Positions 8,698-17,880 of a stretch of DNA of 57,385 nt are shown here, piece after piece; positions within the stretch are counted from its first letter, which is position 1, and every line of letters starts with the position of its first letter. The notes below the pieces were generated by a model. It searched no databases, was not told where the DNA came from, and saw nothing but the letters and a program-made list of their open reading frames with translations. The DNA is from Alistipes sp. Its GTDB lineage: Bacteria > Bacteroidota > Bacteroidia > Bacteroidales > Rikenellaceae. The position numbers and the translations under genes are program-made. Where the stretch lies: positions 1-57,385 of the forward strand of contig JAFNXN010000037.1 in NCBI GenBank assembly GCA_017379015.1, in the 5' to 3' direction.

Positions 8698-9408
8698 CTA
8701 CATCTTGTTAATGGTTGCCGTAATCACAGTTGCAACAACTGCGGCAGTCTCGGTGCGCAGTCGCTCCTTGCCCAGCGATATTGGCTTAAAACCATTTTGG
8801 AGTGCAAAGGTAATCTCTTCGGGCGAAAAATCACCCTCCGGACCAATTAAAATTAACACCTTGCCCCCTTTTTTTATCAAACGGCCCAAATATTCTCGCT
8901 CTCCGAACGAGGAATTGCAGTGGGCAATATACTTCTCGCCATCAAATGGCATAGCGATAACATCCCTCACCGAGCTCAGATCATGGAGCTTCGGATGGTA
9001 GGCCTTGAGCGACTGCTTGACGGCTGCCGTAACCACCTTCTCCTCTCGCTCGTGTTTGATCTGTCGGCGTTCGCTATGTTCACACTCGATTGGGTATATC
9101 TCAGATATGCCCACCTCCGTAGATTTTTCCAAAAACCACTCGAACCTATCAATGATCTTTGTGGGTGCTACTGCCATGATTAGTTGATAGTCCATCTTCT
9201 CGTATTCGGGGGTGTGCTCAACAACCTCAACGACACAGCGTTTCACGTTGGTATCCACCACCTTACAGCGATACATCGAGCCTCGACCATCGGTCAGATG
9301 AAGCTCGTCACCAGGCTCCATGCGGAGCACCCTCACACAGTGTTTCGACTCCTCCTCGGGAAGAGTATAAAAGGGCAATGTTATCTCAGGGGCATAAAAT
9401 AGTTGCAT
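8698..9408 (-). CDS. rsmE: 16S rRNA (uracil-1498-N3)-methyltransferase RsmE
   Basis: RsmE methylates N3 of U1498 in 16S rRNA with S-adenosylmethionine. The 236-residue protein starts MQLFYAPEI and has the usual N-terminal PUA-like domain (EESKHCVRVLRMEPGD) and a C-terminal SPOUT (trefoil-knot) methyltransferase domain with LIGPEGDFSPEEI and LGKERLRTETAAV, which form the cofactor knot. The length is normal. It is divergent from the M3 peptidase gene, and both -7 boxes sit in one palindrome between them. Confidence 0.93.
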   Translation of the reverse strand: MQLFYAPEITLPFYTLPEEESKHCVRVLRMEPGDELHLTDGRGSMYRCKVVDTNVKRCVVEVVEHTPEYEKMDYQLIMAVAPTKIIDRFEWFLEKSTEVGISEIYPIECEHSERRQIKHEREEKVVTAAVKQSLKAYHPKLHDLSSVRDVIAMPFDGEKYIAHCNSSFGEREYLGRLIKKGGKVLILIGPEGDFSPEEITFALQNGFKPISLGKERLRTETAAVVATVITATINKM

Positions 9409-9442
9409 AACAGCTATAATTTTGTTAACTTTGCAAAGTTAA
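9403..9442. promoter_or_regulatory. Divergent promoters in a perfect palindrome between rsmE and the first M3 peptidase
   Basis: The 18-bp sequence TTAACTTTGCAAAGTTAA (9425-9442) is a perfect palindrome. It contains TAACTTTG on the plus strand (9426-9433) and the same box on the minus strand (9434-9441), the two boxes abutting. For the plus-strand promoter a TTG lies at 9403-9405, exactly 20 bases upstream. No good upstream box is seen for the minus strand. Predicted leaders are about 18 bases on each side. Confidence 0.6.
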
Positions 9443-9457
9443 TTAAAAAAACTATAG

Positions 9458-11761
9458 ATGAAACGCCTTTTTGTATTATTATCGCTAATGTTTGCAGTAA
9501 CCATGAATTATTCATGTCAGGAGGAGGCTACTATCGTTGGTAGCAACCCACTGCTTGGCGAGTGGAGCGAGGGTAAGAACATCCCCCCATTCGACCTAAT
9601 ACGTGCCGAGCACTACCAGCCAGCAATGGAGATCGCCATGAAGATGCACAACGACGAGATCACCGCCATCGTGCGCTCTTCAGAGGAGCCCACCTTCGAA
9701 AACGTGATCCTCGCCCTTGACAATGCCGGCATCAAGCTTGCCGACATCAACAACGTCTTCGGCATGCTCTCATCGTCGGACCTCGACGAGACGATGCAGG
9801 AGGTGCAGAACCAGATGATGCCTCGCCTCGAGGAGCACTACAACGCCATAATGCTCAACGACTCACTCTTCATGCGTGTCAAGGCGGTCTACGACAAGCG
9901 CGCCTCACTACACCTTGGCGAGCTCGAGACACGCCTCTTGGAGAAGACATACAACAAATTTGTACGCTCGGGAGCACTTCTAGAGGGCGAGAAGAAGGAG
10001 CGATTGATGCAGATCAACTCAGAGCTCACAGCTCTCAACATTCGCTTTGGCAACAACCTCCTATCGGAGAATGCTTCGTTCTACCTAGAACTTAATGCCG
10101 ACGAGGTGAAAGACCTTCCTGAGGCAATTCGCAACCAGGCTGCCGAGGCTGCAAAGGCTATGGGCAAAGAGGGCTTTGTATTTACGCTCGACAAGCCTAG
10201 CATGCTCCCATTCTTGACCAACTCAACAAACCGCGATCTTCGCCGTAAGCTCTACGACGGATACCTGATGCGCGGCAACAACGACAACGACAAGGATAAC
10301 AAGGAGATCATCGAGAGGATGACCGAGCTTCGCATCGAGAAGGCTCAGCTCCTCGGCTATAAGTCTTATTCACACTACGTTACTGCCGACCAGATGGCTG
10401 GATCGCCAGAGGCCGTGTACAAGCTCCTTGACGAGGTGTGGACACCAGCTCTTGAGTCGGCAAAGGCTGAACTCGAGGAGATGAAGAAGCTCTTTGAGAA
10501 GGATCACCCAAATGAGAACTTCGAGAAGTCGGACTGGTGGTACTATGCCGAGAAGGTGCGCAAGCAGAAGTATCAGCTCGACGAGGATGCTGTGCGCCAG
10601 TACCTCTCGTTTGACAACGTTCGTAACGGTATGTTCCAGCTTGCTAACCGTCTATATGGCATCACCTTCCGTCCTATCGTAGCACCACGCTACCACAGCG
10701 AGTGCACCACATACGAGGTTATCGACATCAACGACACACACCTCGGCGTGCTCTACCTCGACCCATACCCACGTAAGACCAAGGGTGGCGGTGCATGGTG
10801 TGGCTACTTCAGCGAGCAGCGTTACGAGGATGGCAAGCGTCGCGCACCAGTGGTAGGCATCGTATGCAACTTCACACCTCCTGTTGGTGACACCCCATCG
10901 CTACTCACATTCGACGAGGCTGAGACCCTCTTCCACGAGTTTGGCCACGCCCTACACTTCCTCTTTGCCGATGTTAAGTATCGTGGCTTAGCAGATGTCG
11001 AGGGCGACTTTGTGGAGCTCCCTTCGCAGATCATGGAGAACTGGGCATTCGAGCCAGAGATCCTCAAAACATACGCAACGCACTATCGCTCAGGCGAGGT
11101 GATCCCCGAGCGTCTTATAACAAAGATTCAGCAGGCAGCACTCTTCAACCAGGGCTTTATCACCACCGAGCTTGCCGCAGCTGCACTCATCGACATGGAC
11201 ATCCACTCGCTTGAGAAGATGCCTGAGGAGTTCGACGTGGTGAAGTTCGAGAAGCACAACCTCGCTTCGCGTCGTGGTCTATTCCCCGAGATCGAGCCTC
11301 GCTACCGCTACACCTACTTCGCCCACATCTTCAATGGCGGATACTCGTCGGGCTACTACTTCTACCTATGGGCAGAGGTGCTCGACAAGGATGCCTTTGC
11401 AGCATTCAAAGAGTGTCGCGACATCTGCGATAAGGATCTAGCACACAGCTTCCGTCACGACCTACTCGCACAGGGTGGTCAGAAGCCTGGCATGGAGATG
11501 TATCGCAAGTTCCGCGGTGCAGCACCCGACAAGACAGCGATGCTCAAGGCACGAGGTCTCTGGAAGGAGCCAGAGCCTGTTGACAGCCTAGAGCTCGAGC
11601 GCGCAGAGAGTGAGATTGAGGTTGCCCGTCCAGAGCTAACACCTCAGCTTCCAGACAACGGCAAGCGCGCAATGCCCACAGTAAAGCGTCCTGGTGGCAA
11701 GCCCTCGCCCGGTACTATCACACCACAGAAGCCCCAGCGTGCTACACCCGTCAAGAAGTAG
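9458..11761 (+). CDS. M3-family metallopeptidase (Dcp-like), lipoprotein with Pro/Lys-rich tail
   Basis: A zinc peptidase of family M3, resembling peptidyl-dipeptidase Dcp, which cuts dipeptides or short pieces from oligopeptides. The active site HEFGHALH begins at His493; a downstream Glu in the EGDFVELPSQIMENW segment completes the zinc site. The N-terminus (MKRLFVLLSLMFAV then NYSCQEE) is a lipoprotein signal with the acylated Cys at residue 20, so the enzyme should sit at the periplasmic face or the outer membrane rather than in the cytoplasm, unlike E. coli Dcp. Residues about 695-767 form a low-complexity tail rich in Pro, Lys and Glu that the neighbouring paralogue lacks. A TTG-N20-TAACTTTG promoter precedes it. 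Confidence 0.88.
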   Translation: MKRLFVLLSLMFAVTMNYSCQEEATIVGSNPLLGEWSEGKNIPPFDLIRAEHYQPAMEIAMKMHNDEITAIVRSSEEPTFENVILALDNAGIKLADINNVFGMLSSSDLDETMQEVQNQMMPRLEEHYNAIMLNDSLFMRVKAVYDKRASLHLGELETRLLEKTYNKFVRSGALLEGEKKERLMQINSELTALNIRFGNNLLSENASFYLELNADEVKDLPEAIRNQAAEAAKAMGKEGFVFTLDKPSMLPFLTNSTNRDLRRKLYDGYLMRGNNDNDKDNKEIIERMTELRIEKAQLLGYKSYSHYVTADQMAGSPEAVYKLLDEVWTPALESAKAELEEMKKLFEKDHPNENFEKSDWWYYAEKVRKQKYQLDEDAVRQYLSFDNVRNGMFQLANRLYGITFRPIVAPRYHSECTTYEVIDINDTHLGVLYLDPYPRKTKGGGAWCGYFSEQRYEDGKRRAPVVGIVCNFTPPVGDTPSLLTFDEAETLFHEFGHALHFLFADVKYRGLADVEGDFVELPSQIMENWAFEPEILKTYATHYRSGEVIPERLITKIQQAALFNQGFITTELAAAALIDMDIHSLEKMPEEFDVVKFEKHNLASRRGLFPEIEPRYRYTYFAHIFNGGYSSGYYFYLWAEVLDKDAFAAFKECRDICDKDLAHSFRHDLLAQGGQKPGMEMYRKFRGAAPDKTAMLKARGLWKEPEPVDSLELERAESEIEVARPELTPQLPDNGKRAMPTVKRPGGKPSPGTITPQKPQRATPVKK

Positions 11762-11838
11762 CTCAGGAGGCACTTTGCGAGGGTTATACACCCAGACTTA
11801 CAAAGAAATGAATTAACTTATAATATTTTATTCATCGT

Positions 11839-13944
11839 ATGAAAAAATTTGCAATTATCATGTCAGCAGTGACCTTGGGTCTTGCGGGCTGCGCTAATGT
11901 TGAGAGCGACAACCTCGCAAACAACCCTTTCCTTCAGGAGTGGGATACTCCTTACCAGACTCCACCATTCTCTAAGATCGAGCTTAAGCACTATGAGCCA
12001 GCTATCGACTACGCTATCGAGGAGAATCGCAAGGAGATTGAGGCTATCATCAACAACCCTGAGGAGCCTACATTCGAGAATACCATCGTTGCTATGGAGC
12101 AGGCTGGAGCACTCCTTGCTCGTGTAACAGGCGTATTCTTCGTACTCGACAACTGCGAGTCATCTGACGAGATGCAGCAGATCGCTCTTAACATCACCCC
12201 TAAGCTCACCGAGCTTGGCAACGACATCTCACTCAACCCAGAGCTCTTCCAGCGCGTAAAGGCTGTCTACGACAAGCGTGCAGAGCTTCAGCTCGACCAG
12301 GAGGATATGCAGCTCTTAGAGGATAGCTACAAGAGCTTCGTACGCTCAGGCGCACTTCTCGAGGGTGAGGCTAAGGAGTTGTATCGTCAGTACACAGCAG
12401 AGCTCTCACAGCTCACACTTGCATTTGGTCAGAACGCATTGGCTGCAACAAATGCCTTCACTCTTAACATCACCGATCCTGCAAAGGTTGAGGAGCTTCC
12501 CGACTTTGTAAAGGAGGGTCTTGCAGCAGAGGCTGAGGCACGTGGCGAGCAGGGTTGGACTGTAACTCTTCAGGCTCCAAGCTACTCACCATTTATCACC
12601 TACTCATCGCAGCGCGACCTTAAGGAGCAGCTCTACCGCGCATACAACACCCGTGGTATTGGTGGCGACAACGACAACCTTGAGAACATCCGCCGCATCG
12701 CTGAGCTTCGCCTAAAGATTGCTCAGCTACTTGGCTACGAGTGCTACGCAGACTACGTGCTTGAAGACCGCATGGCTGAGAACCGCGAGACTGTCAACGG
12801 CTTCCTTCAGGAGCTTTGCGACGCAACACTCGAGTATGCACACAAGGATGTTGCTGCCGTTACAGAGTTTGCTCACTCACTCGGTTTCGAGGGCGAGCTA
12901 ATGCCTTGGGATTGGAGCTACTACAACGAGAAGTACAAGGAGGCAAAGTATGCTATCAACGACGAGCAGATCAAGCCATACTTCCAGCTTGAGAATGCTA
13001 CTAAGGCAGTCTTCATGCTTGCAGAGAAGCTCTACGGCTTGACATTCACTCAGGTGGACAACATCGAGACATATAACCCAGAGGCTACAGTATACGAGGT
13101 TAAGGATGCTTCGGGCAAGCTTATGGCTATTCTCTATCTCGACTTCTTCCCACGTGCTTCAAAGCGTCAGGGTGCATGGATGACCGAGTTCCGTGGCGTG
13201 AGCGTAAAGGATGGCGAGGAGAAGCGTCCTTTGGTACAGCTCGTTATGAACTTCACAAAGCCTACAGCTAATACCCCATCATTGCTCACATTCGACGAGT
13301 TCACCACATTCCTACACGAGTTTGGTCACGGTCTTCACGGCATCTTGGCTAAGGGTAAGTATGAGTCGATCAACGGTACATCTGTTAAGCGCGACTTCGT
13401 AGAGCTTCCTTCACAGATCATGGAGAACTGGGCAACAGAGAAGGAGTATCTCGACCTCTGGGCTAAGCACTACCAGACAGGCGAGGCTATGCCCGCAGAG
13501 CTTATCGAGAAACTTGTGGCTGCTAAGAACTACCTCGCTGCATACTTCAACATCCGTCAGCTCTCGTTCGGTATGCTCGACATGGCATGGCACACACTCA
13601 CTGAGCCATACGCTGGCGACGTTCTAGAGTTTGAGAACAAGGCTATCGCCTCTACTCAGATCCTTCCAGCTGTTGAGGGCACTGCTATGGGTGCTGCCTT
13701 CACACACATCTTCAGCGGTGGTTATGCTACTGGCTACTACGGCTACAAGTGGGCTGAGGTACTTGCTGCTGATGCCTTCTCATACTTCAAGCAGGAGGGC
13801 ATCTTCTCGCAGGAGGTTGCCAACAAGTTCCGCACCGAGATCCTCGAGAAGGGCGGCCACGAGCACCCTATGGATCTCTACGTTAACTTCCGTGGTCACA
13901 AGCCACAGACTCAGGCTCTTATCGACCAGATGGGTCTTAAGTAG
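11839..13944 (+). CDS. M3-family metallopeptidase (Dcp-like), lipoprotein, tandem paralogue
   Basis: A second M3 zinc peptidase, 701 residues, arising from tandem duplication with the gene 77 bases upstream. The active-site HEFGHGLH begins at His493, the same residue number as in its neighbour. The zinc-ligand Glu segment DFVELPSQIMENW is also kept. The signal peptide MKKFAIIMSAVTLGLAGC ends in a lipobox with Cys18. It has no C-terminal tail beyond the catalytic domain and ends ALIDQMGLK. Both genes probably share the upstream promoter; a terminator follows at 13983. They likely digest imported oligopeptides in the periplasm. Confidence 0.88.
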   Translation: MKKFAIIMSAVTLGLAGCANVESDNLANNPFLQEWDTPYQTPPFSKIELKHYEPAIDYAIEENRKEIEAIINNPEEPTFENTIVAMEQAGALLARVTGVFFVLDNCESSDEMQQIALNITPKLTELGNDISLNPELFQRVKAVYDKRAELQLDQEDMQLLEDSYKSFVRSGALLEGEAKELYRQYTAELSQLTLAFGQNALAATNAFTLNITDPAKVEELPDFVKEGLAAEAEARGEQGWTVTLQAPSYSPFITYSSQRDLKEQLYRAYNTRGIGGDNDNLENIRRIAELRLKIAQLLGYECYADYVLEDRMAENRETVNGFLQELCDATLEYAHKDVAAVTEFAHSLGFEGELMPWDWSYYNEKYKEAKYAINDEQIKPYFQLENATKAVFMLAEKLYGLTFTQVDNIETYNPEATVYEVKDASGKLMAILYLDFFPRASKRQGAWMTEFRGVSVKDGEEKRPLVQLVMNFTKPTANTPSLLTFDEFTTFLHEFGHGLHGILAKGKYESINGTSVKRDFVELPSQIMENWATEKEYLDLWAKHYQTGEAMPAELIEKLVAAKNYLAAYFNIRQLSFGMLDMAWHTLTEPYAGDVLEFENKAIASTQILPAVEGTAMGAAFTHIFSGGYATGYYGYKWAEVLAADAFSYFKQEGIFSQEVANKFRTEILEKGGHEHPMDLYVNFRGHKPQTQALIDQMGLK

Positions 13945-13982
13945 TAGTTTAGATCGCAGATTTAATAACTAAATCATATCAG

Positions 13983-14016
13983 AGAGGATAGCTCGTTTGA
14001 AGCTATCCTCTTTTTT
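13983..14016 (+). terminator. Terminator of the M3 peptidase pair
   Basis: An 11-bp perfect stem (13983-13993 with 14001-14011) with a 7-base loop is followed by a run of T. It lies 38 bases after the second peptidase gene. Confidence 0.85.
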
Positions 14017-14069
14017 GCTTTTAGCGACAACTTTAATACGCAAGATGACCAATATATAGAAAAAATGTA

Positions 14070-14077
14070 TATCTTTG
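14070..14077 (+). promoter_or_regulatory. Predicted -7 box of the fibronectin-like lipoprotein gene
   Basis: TATCTTTG at 14070-14077 matches TAnnTTTG and lies 35 bases before the ATG. No clear TTG is seen at the -33 position. Confidence 0.4.
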
Positions 14078-14112
14078 TAAATCTTTGTGTGTTCAACTAA
14101 AATTCAAATAGA

Positions 14113-15639
14113 ATGAGTATGTGTCGATTTTTCAAACTATTATGCATGACACTTTGTGCTACTATGGCATTTGTTGCATGCGACAAACCTCAAGATGTGG
14201 CAGTGCCACCATCAGTAGAGCTATCGCTTATTGACGTCACCGATCATTCGGTAACATTCTCCGTAACGACAACCGCAGCTGACGAGTGCCGTTATATCTT
14301 CTACGATGGCGATGTGATAACTGCCGAGAGAGTGCTTAGCGAGGGTTATGCCATTGAGGGTTCTGCGCAAGAGCGCAAGGTAAATAACCTTGAGAGCCAG
14401 ACCACCTATTACATCATTGCTGCAGCGCGCAACGCTAGCGGTGTTACGCTTTCGGAGCCTCTAGAGTTCACCACGCCAAAGCAGGAGCAGGGCACAATAG
14501 CACCTCCCGACGACCCCGATGCTCGTACGATCAATATCGTGAAGAGCACCTCGGGAAGATGGTATGAGATCTACAACTACTACGTAACACTTGTTGCCGA
14601 GAGTGGAGAGCACATCGTCTTGGATTTCTATACGCTTGATGAGACAATGTCGAGCTACCTCCCATACGGCAACTATATCATCGGCGACACTTTCAACCCC
14701 TTCACCCTTGGTGCTGAGTACTCGGGCATCTTCTTTAACCCAGGCACTGATGATGAGATAGGCTACAACTTTACCGAGGGATCATGTCTTGTAGATGTTA
14801 AAGATGGCAAGTACTGCCTAACGTTCTACCTCACATACGAGGTTGAGGGCACACCTTATAAGATCCAGGGCTACTACCACGGTCAACTATCGGGAGCATC
14901 AATCCCTAAGGGTGATGATGTTGGACAGGAGTCACTTATCGAGGTACTTGAGGTAGGCTCAACATCCTTTAAGTTTAGAATCAATGCCGAGGAGGGTCAG
15001 TATTGGCGTTGCTCGGTTGTCGAGAAGCGTGTCTACGATCAGCAAATATCTAACCCCGGTGCATGGGTGGTTAACTACGGCTTTATGCTCGAGGGAACAC
15101 TGACCTTCGACTGGGTGCATGGTGAGGTTTGTGAGCATGTCCCAGGATATGTGATGAACGTAGCCTCGTCGACAGACTACCTCATCCTCGCAGCACTGAT
15201 GGACTACAGCGAGGCAGGTAACGAGTATGACCTTCTAGGCGGTGTTGAGATTGCACAGCTCCGCACCGAGGCTGAGGCAGCAGGTACTGGTACCGTTGAT
15301 ATTGTCATCAAAGAGGTGAACGTCAACGACATAGTCTTCGACTGCACGCTCAACGAAGGTGTATGGTGCTGCTACGTCGCAATTCTTGAGACTGAGGTGC
15401 TTGATGAGATCAAAGCAGGACGATACCAGACTATTGGCTACAACAGCTACGAGGAGTGCATGTCATCGCTCATCCCAACACTTAGCTACGATTCGATGCG
15501 CCAATTTATGACATCGCAGCTAGACTACAAGTGGAACTACCTTAATTATAATACTAATTATACGATGTGCGTTAAGGTTGTCGACATGAACAACGGCGCT
15601 AACTACTTTGAATTAGAGCCTTTTACTACTAAAAAATAG
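14113..15639 (+). CDS. Lipoprotein with fibronectin type III-like modules
   Basis: A 508-residue exported protein of unknown function. The signal peptide ends in a lipobox (MAFVAC, Cys near residue 24), so it is membrane-anchored and probably on the surface. Residues about 33-125 form a fibronectin type III-like sandwich: PSVELSLIDVTDHSVTF, then LESQTTYYIIAAARN and LEFTTPK. Two later segments begin in a similar way (IEVLEVGSTSFKF and VDIVIKEVNVNDIVF) and may be further diverged modules. Such proteins are common in gut Bacteroidales and are usually binding or scaffold proteins; no catalytic motif was seen. It has its own -7 box and stands apart from the M3 genes across a terminator. Confidence 0.65.
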   Translation: MSMCRFFKLLCMTLCATMAFVACDKPQDVAVPPSVELSLIDVTDHSVTFSVTTTAADECRYIFYDGDVITAERVLSEGYAIEGSAQERKVNNLESQTTYYIIAAARNASGVTLSEPLEFTTPKQEQGTIAPPDDPDARTINIVKSTSGRWYEIYNYYVTLVAESGEHIVLDFYTLDETMSSYLPYGNYIIGDTFNPFTLGAEYSGIFFNPGTDDEIGYNFTEGSCLVDVKDGKYCLTFYLTYEVEGTPYKIQGYYHGQLSGASIPKGDDVGQESLIEVLEVGSTSFKFRINAEEGQYWRCSVVEKRVYDQQISNPGAWVVNYGFMLEGTLTFDWVHGEVCEHVPGYVMNVASSTDYLILAALMDYSEAGNEYDLLGGVEIAQLRTEAEAAGTGTVDIVIKEVNVNDIVFDCTLNEGVWCCYVAILETEVLDEIKAGRYQTIGYNSYEECMSSLIPTLSYDSMRQFMTSQLDYKWNYLNYNTNYTMCVKVVDMNNGANYFELEPFTTKK

Positions 15640-15692
15640 CACCAACAATAGATTAGAGTGACTCCGTTGAAGCAAACTTTTTACCAATAACA

Positions 15693-15723
15693 TTGGTATT
15701 TTTAAAAAATTATTATATATTTG
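15693..15723 (+). promoter_or_regulatory. Predicted promoter of the small barrel-protein gene
   Basis: TTG (15693-15695), a 20-base spacer, then TATATTTG (15716-15723): an exact match to the Bacteroides-type promoter. Transcription would start near 15730, 35 bases before the ATG. Confidence 0.7.
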
Positions 15724-15764
15724 TATTCGAAACGGATCTATTTTTAACCTAAAATTCTAATTCT

Positions 15765-16217
15765 ATGAAAAAGTTTTTACTTGCATTAGCAGCTATTTTG
15801 ATGGTTTCAGGTGCATTTGCACAGGAGCATAAACATGCCATTGGTCTTCGTTTGGGTAACGGTGCTGAGCTTCAGTATGAGCACCACCTTAACTCGGATA
15901 ATTTCATTAAGGCAAACTTGGGTCTTTATGGCTTCGGTAACTCGTTCTTTGTAACTGGAACTTACAACTGGAACTGCTTCGACTGGAACTGGACTCCAAG
16001 CGTAGGTCGCTGGTTCCTCAACGCGGGTGTTGGTGCATCGCTCGGTGCATACGCTGGCGGTTTCCAGCTTGGTGTTGCTGGTGATGTAGCATTTGGTATT
16101 AAGTTCAAGGCTCCAATAAGCCTATCACTCGACTACCGCCCAACAATCTTCTTGCTCCACAATAGCTGGGGTCATGGTTGGGGTAACATCTGCCTCGCTT
16201 GCACTTACAACTTCTAA
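15765..16217 (+). CDS. Small outer-membrane beta-barrel-like protein
   Basis: A 150-residue secreted protein. A clear signal peptide (MKKFLLALAAILMVSGAFA, cut before QEHK) is followed by alternating hydrophobic and polar strands rich in Gly and aromatic residues (NWNCFDWNWTPSVGRWF, GAYAGGFQLGVAG) and a C-terminal Phe (CTYNF), the usual end of an outer-membrane barrel. The next gene is a related protein: both carry W-T-P-S-hydrophobic/Gly-R/K-W-F. The function is unknown; it resembles small porin-like barrels. It has one of the best promoters in the window. Confidence 0.7.
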   Translation: MKKFLLALAAILMVSGAFAQEHKHAIGLRLGNGAELQYEHHLNSDNFIKANLGLYGFGNSFFVTGTYNWNCFDWNWTPSVGRWFLNAGVGASLGAYAGGFQLGVAGDVAFGIKFKAPISLSLDYRPTIFLLHNSWGHGWGNICLACTYNF

Positions 16218-16227
16218 TATTAAAGGT

Positions 16228-16270
16228 GCAAAGGGCTGTCGACATCTGTTAGCAGCCCTTTGCTATTTTA
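16228..16270 (+). terminator. Terminator between the two barrel genes
   Basis: An 11-bp perfect stem (16228-16238 with 16253-16263) is followed by TATTTTATT. It suggests that the second barrel gene depends partly on read-through or its own promoter. Confidence 0.7.
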
Positions 16271-16308
16271 TTAAGGCGTAGAGATACGCACATTCAATTC
16301 TAAGGACA

Positions 16309-16836
16309 ATGAAAAAGCTAACACTCCTCCTATTTGCGCTACTATTCGCCGGCTCAACATTCGCACAGGATATTGCTGCCGGATTTCGCGTAGGTTCTGG
16401 CATTCACGCCGTTGGCGTATATAACTACAAGCAAGATGCCACTATCGAGGCACGCTTTGGTGCATCATGGAACAACGACGAGTTTATCATTCACTACGGC
16501 AACGTCAACGCCTACGAGGTCTCACGCATCATGCTCGACTTCTCACTACTTCACACTTGGCGACTCCTCAACATGGACTGGACACCAAGTCTTGGCAAGT
16601 GGTTCGTGGATGGTGGTGCGGGCGTTAATGTTGGCGGTCGTGCTAACTATGCCTACGCAGGAGTTATGGGTATGGCACGCATCGGCCTAAGCTTCTTTGA
16701 GCTACCCCTTACAGTGACATTCGACTGGTCGCCATCGTTTGGTCCGAACTTCTGGTACAACGACTTTGGCACAAAGGCTGGCTTCAATGGCATGGGCATT
16801 GCAAACCTCGGCGTGAGCTGCATCTATCGCTTCTAG
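16309..16836 (+). CDS. Small outer-membrane beta-barrel-like protein, paralogue
   Basis: A 175-residue secreted protein with a signal peptide (MKKLTLLLFALLFAGSTFA, cut before QDIA) and barrel-like alternation of strands ending in CIYRF. It shares with the upstream protein the DWTPSLGKWF segment (there NWTPSVGRWF) and a Gly-rich stretch after it, so the two probably arose by duplication. No function can be named from the sequence. It lies 91 bases downstream of the first gene, across a hairpin that looks like a terminator, and ends at a second strong terminator. Confidence 0.68.
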   Translation: MKKLTLLLFALLFAGSTFAQDIAAGFRVGSGIHAVGVYNYKQDATIEARFGASWNNDEFIIHYGNVNAYEVSRIMLDFSLLHTWRLLNMDWTPSLGKWFVDGGAGVNVGGRANYAYAGVMGMARIGLSFFELPLTVTFDWSPSFGPNFWYNDFGTKAGFNGMGIANLGVSCIYRF

Positions 16837-16868
16837 ACCACTGTAGCAAACTGTGTGAGGAATATAAT

Positions 16869-16908
16869 TAGGAGGTGACTAACGCAAGATTAGTCACCTC
16901 CTAGTTTT
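16869..16908. terminator. Bidirectional terminator between barrel genes and glycosyltransferase
   Basis: A 13-bp perfect inverted repeat (16869-16881 with 16891-16903) with a 9-base loop, followed on the plus strand by GTTTTAT. It lies between converging genes. Confidence 0.8.
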
Positions 16909-16979
16909 ATACGATTTGTTCCCGCACTAGAGGACACTATTGCTACAACCTCGATATGTGCCAATACAAACTTTTTAGA

Positions 16980-17876
16980 CTACTTCGCTGAGCAAAGGAT
17001 GCCACGTGTGATATTATAGCGCAAGGCAAGAAGGTAGCGCGACTGCGCGGGGGTGTGTACAAAACACAAAAGCAGCGTGGCACACCACTTCAAAAGCTCA
17101 CCTAGGTAGAGCCTAAATACCCTTCCGTGCAACTTAGCTCTTAGGAGCTGGCTGCGACCCGTGTTGTAGGATAAACGACGGAAATAGCTCAAAGTGAGCT
17201 TCTCGGCAGGGATTATATGATACATCACCGCGCGAGGCACATAGTAACAGGCATAACCCCCAGCCTTGATACGCTCAAAGAGATCGCTCTCCTCGCCGCC
17301 AATAAGACTCTTGCCTGAGCGACCAAGCGTGATATCGAAGAGCCCCACACGATCAAATAGAGAACGACGCATCGCCATGTTACCACCTCCAGGTATGCGC
17401 GAAGAGGGGAAGAGCGACACCTCACTACCAAAGTCCATAGGGTTTGCAATAGGCTGCTCAGCATACTTTGACATCCAGCGAGGTCGTCCCGCGGGATACT
17501 CAGCGATGATCTTACCACCAGCTGCCATGGCATCGCTATGAGTATCGAAGAGTTCTATATAAGCCCCGACAAACTCTTCAACAATACGCTCATCATCATC
17601 TATAAAGGCTACAATATCGCCCACGGCGTGACGAATGCCAGCATTACGAGCATACGACAATCCCTGTGAAGGCTCGAATAGGTAACGGAAGTTAAACTCT
17701 GCGTGCTGCTCGATAAACTCTGCCACACGGCTACGCGTATCATCTCCGGAATTATTATCCACAATGATGCACTCCCACTCCTGCGAGGCGTGATGCTGAC
17801 GTCGCACGGAGTCAAGCGTTACGAGAAGCTGCTCGGCACGATTATAGGTTGCTATGACAAGTGATAGACGTATCAT
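16980..17876 (-). CDS. Family 2 glycosyltransferase
   Basis: A GT-A fold glycosyltransferase of 298 residues. It begins IRLSLVIATYNRAEQ, followed by the nucleotide-sugar site IIVDNNSGDDTRS and the DxD-like metal motif IVAFIDDDERI. A later GGEESDLFERIKAGGY segment resembles the catalytic-base region (ED motif position) of the family. The C-terminal 60 residues include a hydrophobic stretch (LYLGELLKWCATLLLCF) that may attach it to the membrane. It could add sugars to lipopolysaccharide, capsule or glycoproteins; no neighbouring sugar genes help to decide. Its ATG lies only 4 bases after a -7 box, suggesting a leaderless message. Confidence 0.85.
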   Translation of the reverse strand: MIRLSLVIATYNRAEQLLVTLDSVRRQHHASQEWECIIVDNNSGDDTRSRVAEFIEQHAEFNFRYLFEPSQGLSYARNAGIRHAVGDIVAFIDDDERIVEEFVGAYIELFDTHSDAMAAGGKIIAEYPAGRPRWMSKYAEQPIANPMDFGSEVSLFPSSRIPGGGNMAMRRSLFDRVGLFDITLGRSGKSLIGGEESDLFERIKAGGYACYYVPRAVMYHIIPAEKLTLSYFRRLSYNTGRSQLLRAKLHGRVFRLYLGELLKWCATLLLCFVHTPAQSRYLLALRYNITRGILCSAK

Positions 17877-17880
17877 AGCG

